In this document: positions 7,539 to 11,499 of the stretch, in pieces
Layout of the letters: every line of letters begins with the position of its first letter
Numbering within the stretch: position 1 is the stretch's first letter
Source of the DNA: TMED8 sp964468005
GTDB taxonomy: Bacteria > Pseudomonadota > Alphaproteobacteria > Rhodospirillales > Casp-alpha2
Length of the DNA stretch: 11,499 nt
Reading direction: 5' to 3'
Assembly: GCA_964468005.1 (NCBI GenBank)
Contig: CAYXUT010000087.1
Span: 1-11,499, forward strand
Position numbers and translations under genes: made by a program
The notes under the pieces: generated by a model
Database searches by the model: none
What the model was told of the DNA's origin: nothing
The model's input: only the letters and a program-made list of their open reading frames with translations

Positions 7539-8089
7539 CCCGCACCCCCCGTCCCGGGTTTGACATAGCCTTCAAGGGCCGACACCCGCTTGTCCATCTC
7601 ACCTGTTTCAAGACCTTCCTTGGCGACTGGGGTCAGGGAATGCACCGTGATCTCGCTACCGTTTACAAAGATTGTCACGGTGCCGGGTGTCAGAGTGATT
7701 GAGTTAGCGTAGGTGACCAGCCCAACGTCAGATGATTGAGCCGCCTTAAGTTTGAATACGCGTGGCTGTAATGCGCCGGGTCCGCGCAGGATCGCAAGTG
7801 TGACGTCAACGTTGGCCTTGACGATCTCCCACATGAGCCAGAGATAATAGAGTGTTCTCTTAGGTGCCATGTGGATGGGATCGCTCTCGTGGTCGATGAC
7901 ATCCATGCGGTATGCCAGCCAAATGACGGCGGTAATAGAGACGGCGCCGAGAATGAGAATCAGGGGAGTGAAGTACCCCGAGAGCAAAAACCAAAGGGCC
8001 GACAAGCTGACCGCGAACGCGCCTATGTGAAGCAAGAAACGACCCCGTACTTTACCTGTCTCAACCGATGGCGTTTTATATGGAAGCAC
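7535..8089 (-). CDS. mrpE: Monovalent cation/H+ antiporter subunit E
   Basis: A 184-residue protein and the first gene of the antiporter operon. Three membrane helices lie at about 17-36, 40-60 and 80-101, followed by a soluble domain with YANSITLTPGTVTI (127-140) and a HSL motif, both diagnostic of MrpE/MnhE/PhaE. The start is a GTG at 8087-8089. The in-frame region upstream reaches a stop at 8117-8119 with no ATG, and the nearby ATG at 8092-8094 is out of frame. No strong ribosome binding site precedes the GTG; the best purine run (GGAAA) is about 15 bases upstream. The first dozen or so residues are therefore less certain than the rest. Confidence 0.9.
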   Translation of the reverse strand: MLPYKTPSVETGKVRGRFLLHIGAFAVSLSALWFLLSGYFTPLILILGAVSITAVIWLAYRMDVIDHESDPIHMAPKRTLYYLWLMWEIVKANVDVTLAILRGPGALQPRVFKLKAAQSSDVGLVTYANSITLTPGTVTIFVNGSEITVHSLTPVAKEGLETGEMDKRVSALEGYVKPGTGGAG

Positions 8090-8254
8090 GCCATTTATTG
8101 TTTCCGGAGAGGATAATCATGAGGTCCGAGCTAATCCAGAGAAAACTGACGTTCGTGTGGCCTATAATTAGTAGTTTTGAGCGTTTCATACCACGAAATG
8201 TAGTGGCGGAAGCAATAAATATGGTATAATTTATCCCACAATTATATGCTCTAA
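8090..8254. promoter_or_regulatory. Divergent promoter region between Mrp operon and DUF192 gene
   Basis: This 165-base AT-rich gap must hold the minus-strand promoter for the ten-gene Mrp operon, because no internal gap in that operon is large enough for one, and the plus-strand promoter for the DUF192 gene. For the minus strand I see only AT-rich hexamers and no convincing -35/-10 pair. A second plus-strand TATAAT is at 8163-8168 without a good -35 partner. Confidence 0.5.
8215..8234 (+). promoter_or_regulatory. Candidate -10 box inside an inverted repeat, upstream of DUF192 gene
   Basis: A perfect TATAAT lies at 8225-8230, 24 bases before the ATG at 8255. It sits within an inverted repeat, ATAAAT (8215-8220) and ATTTAT (8229-8234) separated by eight bases, so a bound regulator could cover the -10 box. 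No TTGACA-like -35 is found at 16-18 bases upstream. If this is the promoter, the transcript leader would be only about 17 bases with no Shine-Dalgarno sequence. AT-rich repeats like this also arise by chance. Confidence 0.4.
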
Positions 8255-8737
8255 ATGAAATATTACCGCGCTATCATACGGTCTTTCAGTACCATAATCC
8301 TAATCGCCATTGTGGCCGTGTTCACGACCTCAAGCTTGGCGGAGCAGCTTGCGCGCGGCAAACTGGAAATCGTCTCGGGAAAAAAACGCCACCTCTTTGT
8401 CGTCGAACTTGCTCAGACACCTGGCCAGCGCGAACAAGGACTGATGGAACGCAAGTCGTTGCCGCTAAATACTGGAATGCTTTTCTTGTTCGACAATACC
8501 GAAATACAGCACATGTGGATGAAGAACACCTTCATCCCACTCGATATGCTTTTTGCCGACCAAAATGGGCGTATTGTTACCATTACCCACAATACCGAAC
8601 CGCAATCTCGGAAAATCATATCCTCGCGCGTACCCGCCAGATATGTGCTTGAACTCCGGGCTGGCACGGCGGCGCGACTTGTCATCAAGGTTGGTGATCG
8701 CCTCCGATTTCTCGGTAAAGAAAGCCAACAGAGGTGA
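8255..8737 (+). CDS. DUF192 family exported protein
   Basis: A 160-residue protein. Residues 1-29 form a Sec-type signal peptide: a basic start (KYYRAIIR), a hydrophobic core (IILIAIVAVF) and a likely cleavage after SLA, giving a periplasmic or secreted domain. The rest is a complete DUF192 domain: QGLMERKSLP at about 61-70, GMLFLFD at 74-80, the hallmark MWMKNTFIPLDMLF at 87-100, and ARYVLEL at 128-134. The family's biochemical role is not known. The ATG at 8255 is chosen because it gives the full signal peptide; there is no recognisable ribosome binding site before it. It is transcribed away from the Mrp operon and is followed directly by a pseudogene remnant. Confidence 0.9.
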   Translation: MKYYRAIIRSFSTIILIAIVAVFTTSSLAEQLARGKLEIVSGKKRHLFVVELAQTPGQREQGLMERKSLPLNTGMLFLFDNTEIQHMWMKNTFIPLDMLFADQNGRIVTITHNTEPQSRKIISSRVPARYVLELRAGTAARLVIKVGDRLRFLGKESQQR

Positions 8738-8749
8738 CGAGTGTATCAA

Positions 8750-9262
8750 TCGCGGAACTACTAACGCCCTCGGCGGTTACTTTCTAGTCAACTGGTTTGG
8801 CCGCATTGATTTGCTTGTCGGTATTACCGGTGGCTATCTTCTGCAGGGCTGGTCCGGCAGGATGATGATGAACTTTACCACCGAGGTCTCGATGCTGGAA
8901 GTGCTGATCACCATTTGCGCGCAAGGGCTTTGTGTCGGTTTCGTTTGGGTCCGCTGACGCTCGCCAACTTCAGAAACATCGGCAGCGCCCATATGGCTGA
9001 GACTTCGACCATGTTTTACCTATTGCGCAATGTCGGATCGAGTATCTTTATTTTATTGAGCGTGATTACGATGAACCGCACATCATCGGAGAATTACGTC
9101 CATTTTACCGAGCATGTGAACCCATTCAACGAAGCACTTCGGGATTTTGGTGTGTCTTCGCTGCACGGTTATCCGGTGTTGCCGATACTGGAGCAAATCA
9201 ACGCTGTAATGGTTGATCAGGCACAACTCATCGGCAATGGCCATGCGCTCGTTTTGGGTTGA
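8750..9262 (+). pseudogene. DHA2-family (EmrB-type) MFS efflux transporter, C-terminal remnant
   Basis: Two adjacent plus-strand frames together read as the C-terminal third of a DHA2 drug efflux permease. The first frame gives GGYFLVNWFGRID, then NFTTEVSMLEVLIT and GLCVGFVWV; the second continues PLTLANFRNIGSAHMAETS, YLLRNVGSSI and FTEHVNPFNEALRDF, the usual family order (a GRxD loop, then RNxGSSI, then EHVxPFNPALRD). The join needs one base restored, most simply a lost C near 8951-8952 in 'gggtccgctg'. More than 300 N-terminal residues of a typical family member of about 500 are absent: upstream is the intact DUF192 gene. The start boundary is approximate. The last stretch, up to about 9240, still resembles the family but overlaps the GntR remnant on the other strand. 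Confidence 0.72.
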
Positions 9263-9799
9263 CGTGCGGCCACGTTGTTTCATGGCCATCCAGCGCATGA
9301 AGCGGATACGCCCGTTAATATTTCGCAAGACGTGGAGCATTTCGCCGTTTCCCGACATACGCATGACCGTTTCGTGAAACTGCTCTTCGAGCGCGACGAG
9401 ATCAGCGTTGTCGCGCTCCATGCCGCGTCCGCCAGTCTCCTTTAAAAGCTATTGAGGTGGACGATGTCTTCGTCCGTTGCAGCTTCGACGGCAAGCCGTA
9501 TGCCGCCGGTTTATAAAGTTCCGCAATTGGAAAAGCTCGAACACTTCCTGTGCGTCAAGGGCGCGGCAGTAAAAACCCTTTCTCGGTTTCGGTACAAGGT
9601 AACCTTACATACTTAATCGGTTGAGGGCCTCGCGAAGTGGCGTGCGGCTGATGCCGAGCTGTTTCGCCAAGGTGCTTTCATTGATCCGCTGTTCGGGTTT
9701 GAACTGATACGAAGCGGCCATTTTGCGCAACTGCTCGAAAAGTCGTCCGGCGCGGCTTTTCTTATCAGCGGCGGTTGACGAAATCTTGATGTGGGTCAT
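9083..9799 (-). pseudogene. GntR family (FCD) transcriptional regulator, multiply broken
   Basis: The N-terminal winged-helix part is clear: ATG at 9799, then the RINESTLAKQLGISRTPLRE motif typical of FadR/VanR-type GntR proteins. An in-frame TAA at 9605-9607 interrupts it, where family members usually have a glutamate before GY(L/V). Reading on in the same frame gives GYLVPKPRKGFYCRALDAQE and FELFQLR. Further FCD sequence then appears only after frame changes near 9520, near 9498 (RLAVEAATDEDIVHLNS) and near 9449 (LLKETGGRGMERDN), followed by EEQFHETVMRMSGN and ITVQRR. That makes one nonsense and three single-base losses. The 3' boundary is uncertain; similarity may end near 9220, before the MFS remnant. 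A ribosome binding site (AGAGG) still precedes the ATG. It was probably the repressor of the divergent hydrolase gene. Confidence 0.8.
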
Positions 9800-9870
9800 T
9801 AATGCCTCTGCATTCGTTTAGTGCCGCATTAACGGCAGTATACAACATACTATAGAAAAGGGAGTCAGCC
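9799..9870. promoter_or_regulatory. Divergent regulatory region with two inverted repeats, gntR remnant / hydrolase
   Basis: Two dyads lie between the regulator remnant and the hydrolase gene. One is AGTAT (9837-9841), five bases, ATACT (9847-9851), ending eight bases before the hydrolase ribosome binding site GGGAG (9860-9864). The other is TTAATGC (9799-9805) and GCATTAA (9826-9832), which touches the regulator's start codon. FCD-type GntR repressors commonly bind short dyads in such divergent gaps, so these are candidate operators; no direct evidence of binding is available. Confidence 0.45.
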
Positions 9871-10803
9871 ATGCGGTTGGTCAAGGTAGCTGGGGCGCAA
9901 ATGGGGCCAATCCAAAAGGCCGAAGGGCGCCAGGACGTCGTCGGGCGAATGATTGCCCTGATGGATGAGGCTAATGGGGCGGGGGCCGACTTTATCGTCT
10001 ACCCGGAGTTGTCCCTGACTACCTTTTTTCCGCGCTATTACATGGAAGATCAGAGCGAGGTCGATACCTGGTTCGAGGCCGAAATGCCAAACGCCGCGAC
10101 ACGGCCTTTATTCGAGCGTGCGCGTGAGTACGGCATGGCGATGACTTTCGGTTATGCGGAATTGACGCCTGACAGCCATCACTTCAACAGCTCGGTACAC
10201 GTGGATGGCACTGGCGAAATCGTCGGTAAGTATCGAAAAGTCCATCTGCCGGGCCATGATGAATTCGATACAGAGCGCGACTTCCAGCATCTTGAAAAGC
10301 GGTATTTTGAGCCCGGTGATATGGGCTTTCCCGTCTATCACACGCTCGGAGGCGTGTTCGGCATGTGTATCTGCAACGACCGGCGCTGGCCGGAGACCTA
10401 TCGGGTCATGGGCCTGCAAGGGGTCGAGATGGTGACGCTGGGTTACAACACGCCGTCGGTGAATTCGCAGAAATCGGACGAGGGACCGGAGAAGCGGACC
10501 TTCCATTCTAATCTTGTGATGCAGGCTGGCGCCTACCAGAACTCGACCTGGGTGGTGGGGATCGCCAAGGCCGGGGTCGAGGACGGTCACCCGCTATTTG
10601 GCGGCAGTGTTATCGTCAACCCGGATGGTGAGATCGTCGCCCAGGCCAAGAGCGAAGACGATGAGCTGATCTTTCATGCTTGTGACCTGGACGATACGGT
10701 TTTCGGCAAGAAAACAATTTTTGATTTCGCCCGCCACCGGCGCATCGAACACTACGGACGCATCACTGCCCAGACCGGTGTCGAAGAACTCGGCGAAGAT
10801 TGA
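9871..10803 (+). CDS. N-carbamoyl-D-amino-acid hydrolase (nitrilase superfamily)
   Basis: A 310-residue cytoplasmic enzyme of the carbon-nitrogen hydrolase superfamily, close to the usual length of about 304 for this family. The catalytic triad is visible: E46 in FIVYPELSLTTFFPR, K123 in GKYRKVHLPGHDEF, and the nucleophile C168 in GMCICNDRRWPETYRVMG. The segments FQHLEKRYFEPGDMGFPVY and GYNTPS are specific to N-carbamoyl-D-amino-acid hydrolases (decarbamoylating N-carbamoyl-D-amino acids to D-amino acid, CO2 and ammonia) rather than nitrilases or generic omega-amidases. The ATG is preceded by GGGAG six bases upstream. The reading frame is intact although its divergent regulator is a pseudogene. 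No hydantoinase gene is within view, so the physiological substrate (hydantoin or pyrimidine-type carbamoyl compounds) is not settled. Confidence 0.9.
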   Translation: MRLVKVAGAQMGPIQKAEGRQDVVGRMIALMDEANGAGADFIVYPELSLTTFFPRYYMEDQSEVDTWFEAEMPNAATRPLFERAREYGMAMTFGYAELTPDSHHFNSSVHVDGTGEIVGKYRKVHLPGHDEFDTERDFQHLEKRYFEPGDMGFPVYHTLGGVFGMCICNDRRWPETYRVMGLQGVEMVTLGYNTPSVNSQKSDEGPEKRTFHSNLVMQAGAYQNSTWVVGIAKAGVEDGHPLFGGSVIVNPDGEIVAQAKSEDDELIFHACDLDDTVFGKKTIFDFARHRRIEHYGRITAQTGVEELGED

Positions 10804-10817
10804 TCGATCAGCATAAA

Positions 10818-10873
10818 GGCCCATGTCACCTTAAGCCAAATCCTAACTTAAGGTGGAGGCTAATTTTTGGGCC
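10818..10873 (+). terminator. Candidate Rho-independent terminator with nested stems after hydrolase gene
   Basis: A perfect nine-base stem, CACCTTAAG (10827-10835) and CTTAAGGTG (10847-10855), is followed by TAATTTTT ending at 10868. The T-run begins about eight bases after the stem, later than ideal. An outer pair, GGCCCA (10818-10823) with TGGGCC (10868-10873), could enclose it or compete with the T-run. Location 24 bases after the hydrolase stop fits a terminator. Confidence 0.5.
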
Positions 10874-10965
10874 CAGGTCAGTTCGGTGATGCAAAAATAA
10901 CTCTCTTTCGCCATCGCAAGATTTGAGGCGCAGATCAAGGCCAGGAAACATAATAACGTATTACC

Positions 10966-11265
10966 CTATTTCTTTCTGACATTGACCAGGCGTTTGAGCT
11001 CCAGGGCTGGTCTGAACTTAACGACGTTACGAGCAGATACAACGGCTTCAATGCCGGTCTTAGGGTTCCGTCCTGTTCGTTCTTTCTTCTGTCTAACGGT
11101 GAAGCTCCCAAAACCAGACATCTTCATCTTTCGGTTCGTGACCAAAGCGTCTTCAATCATGGACAACACTTCATCTACCAGCTTTCCACTTTCATAGCGG
11201 GATAGCCCGACTTCTTGATGTAGGGCGTTGGACAGGTCGGCACGCGTGATGGATTTGTGGGACAT
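10966..11265 (-). CDS. ihfA: Integration host factor subunit alpha
   Basis: A 99-residue member of the HU/IHF DNA-bending family. TRADLSNALHQEVGLSRYES at the N-terminus, MKMSGFGSF (48-55), the beta-arm motif GRNPKTG (65-71) whose proline intercalates into DNA, and VVKFRPALELKRLVN near the C-terminus fit IHF alpha better than HU or IHF beta. It acts on the nucleoid as a heterodimer with IHF beta, bending DNA at promoters and recombination sites. The ATG at 11265 has TAGG about six bases upstream. Usual ihfA neighbours are not in view; the gene stands alone between the hydrolase (convergent) and a possible LacI-family gene (divergent). The sequence after GRNPKTG (IEAVVSARNV) departs somewhat from common versions, so a second IHF-like paralogue is possible. 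Confidence 0.85.
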   Translation of the reverse strand: MSHKSITRADLSNALHQEVGLSRYESGKLVDEVLSMIEDALVTNRKMKMSGFGSFTVRQKKERTGRNPKTGIEAVVSARNVVKFRPALELKRLVNVRKK

Positions 11266-11474
11266 TGGTTGCCTACTTCAATATCTCGAGTATGCAAAAT
11301 AACGGGAACAGCCAACAGCACTGTAACTTGATTTTCTCAATGTTTGAAGCCTTGTGAACATTAGTTTTTACCGCGACACGAAAGCGCTTTCACGAAGCTG
11401 CGCGGGAACTGTGTGGCGACTAAATTTTGATCCTTTCATAGAGTACAAGTTAGACTAGCCCGGATGTGAGGTCG
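11266..11474. promoter_or_regulatory. Divergent regulatory region upstream of ihfA
   Basis: This 209-base gap separates ihfA (minus) from the possible plus-strand gene at 11475. For ihfA, CATACT (plus-strand 11289-11294, read on the minus strand) could serve as a -10 box, but no good -35 is found. For the plus strand, TTGATC (11427-11432), an 18-base spacer and TAGACT (11451-11456) form a plausible sigma70-type promoter. No RNA gene is evident. Confidence 0.35.
11380..11391. promoter_or_regulatory. LacI-family-type operator palindrome
   Basis: GAAAGCGCTTTC is a perfect 12-base palindrome with the central CG flanked as in LacI/GalR/CcpA-type operators. The hexamer CACGAA is repeated directly across it (11377-11382 and 11391-11396). 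It lies 95 bases before a start codon whose first residues resemble a LacI-family protein, and about 115 bases before ihfA. Autoregulation is a reasonable inference. The call rests on motif form only. Confidence 0.45.
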
Positions 11475-11499
11475 ATGGCAACAAACAGGCGGAGGGTTG
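11475..11499 (+). CDS. Possible LacI-family transcriptional regulator, 3' partial (first 8 codons)
   Basis: An ATG at 11475 opens MATNRRRV and runs off the window end. Short basic starts of this kind, just before a helix-turn-helix, are common in LacI-family repressors, and a LacI-type palindrome lies upstream. GAGG at 11468-11471 is a ribosome binding site candidate with rather tight three-base spacing. A possible promoter is at 11427-11456. With eight codons visible, this remains a suggestion. Confidence 0.35.

Noticed and set aside
8215..8234. Fur-type iron box in the AT-rich dyad upstream of DUF192
   Set aside because: The sequence lacks the GATAAT-repeat pattern of Fur sites; only a generic AT-rich inverted repeat is present.
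8553..8740. Upstream half of the plus-strand frame that later carries the MFS remnant
   Set aside because: Before about 8750 it overlaps the DUF192 gene in another frame and shows no transporter similarity; only the part after 8750 is kept.
10108..10590. A 160-codon minus-strand open frame inside the hydrolase gene
   Set aside because: It is antisense to an enzyme with an intact catalytic triad and has no recognisable domain.
10951..10963. Near-palindrome TAATAACGTATTA just after the ihfA stop
   Set aside because: The arms are five bases, AT-only, with no T-run in the right place for a terminator and no known motif match.

Overview
The window looks like an alphaproteobacterial chromosome segment, probably Rhodospirillales-like. 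This rests on the overall protein character: an IHF-alpha of alphaproteobacterial type, a split Mrp antiporter cluster, a Panacea/DUF4065 protein and a DHA2/GntR-type accessory region. It is a judgement from sequence feel, not from a database search.

Layout. (1) Positions 1-522, plus strand: the 3' part of a Panacea/DUF4065-like gene that is already open at base 1. (2) Positions 528-8089, minus strand: ten tightly packed genes for a multisubunit Mrp/Mnh/Pha-type monovalent cation/proton antiporter. In transcription order they are E, F, G, an MbhD+MbhE-like subunit equivalent to the MrpA C-terminus, B, C, D, a second D/NuoL-like subunit with a His/Asp-rich loop, a 90-residue two-helix protein, and a third, C-terminally extended D-like subunit. 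Neighbours overlap by 1, 4 or 8 bases throughout. There is no full-length MrpA; its two halves are supplied by separate genes, in the same order as the Mrp module of archaeal membrane-bound hydrogenases. (3) Positions 8090-8254: the divergent promoter region. (4) Positions 8255-8737, plus strand: a secreted DUF192 protein. (5) Positions about 8750-9799: a decayed stretch holding the C-terminal remnant of a DHA2-family MFS efflux pump (plus) running into a GntR/FCD regulator pseudogene (minus). (6) Positions 9871-10803, plus strand: an intact N-carbamoyl-D-amino-acid hydrolase, divergent from the dead regulator, followed by a candidate terminator. (7) Positions 10966-11265, minus strand: integration host factor alpha. 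(8) Positions 11266-11499: a divergent regulatory region with a perfect 12-bp LacI-type palindrome, and the first eight codons of what may be a LacI-family regulator cut by the window edge.

How it works together. The Mrp operon encodes one membrane complex exchanging Na+ (or K+) for H+, used for pH and salt homeostasis; its translational coupling suggests stoichiometric production. The other genes look functionally independent of it. I found no tRNA, rRNA, CRISPR array or insertion sequence. No wholly new system is evident. The points most worth a second look are the three-D-subunit Mrp architecture, the His/Asp-rich loop, the conserved small membrane protein and the eroded transporter/regulator locus.
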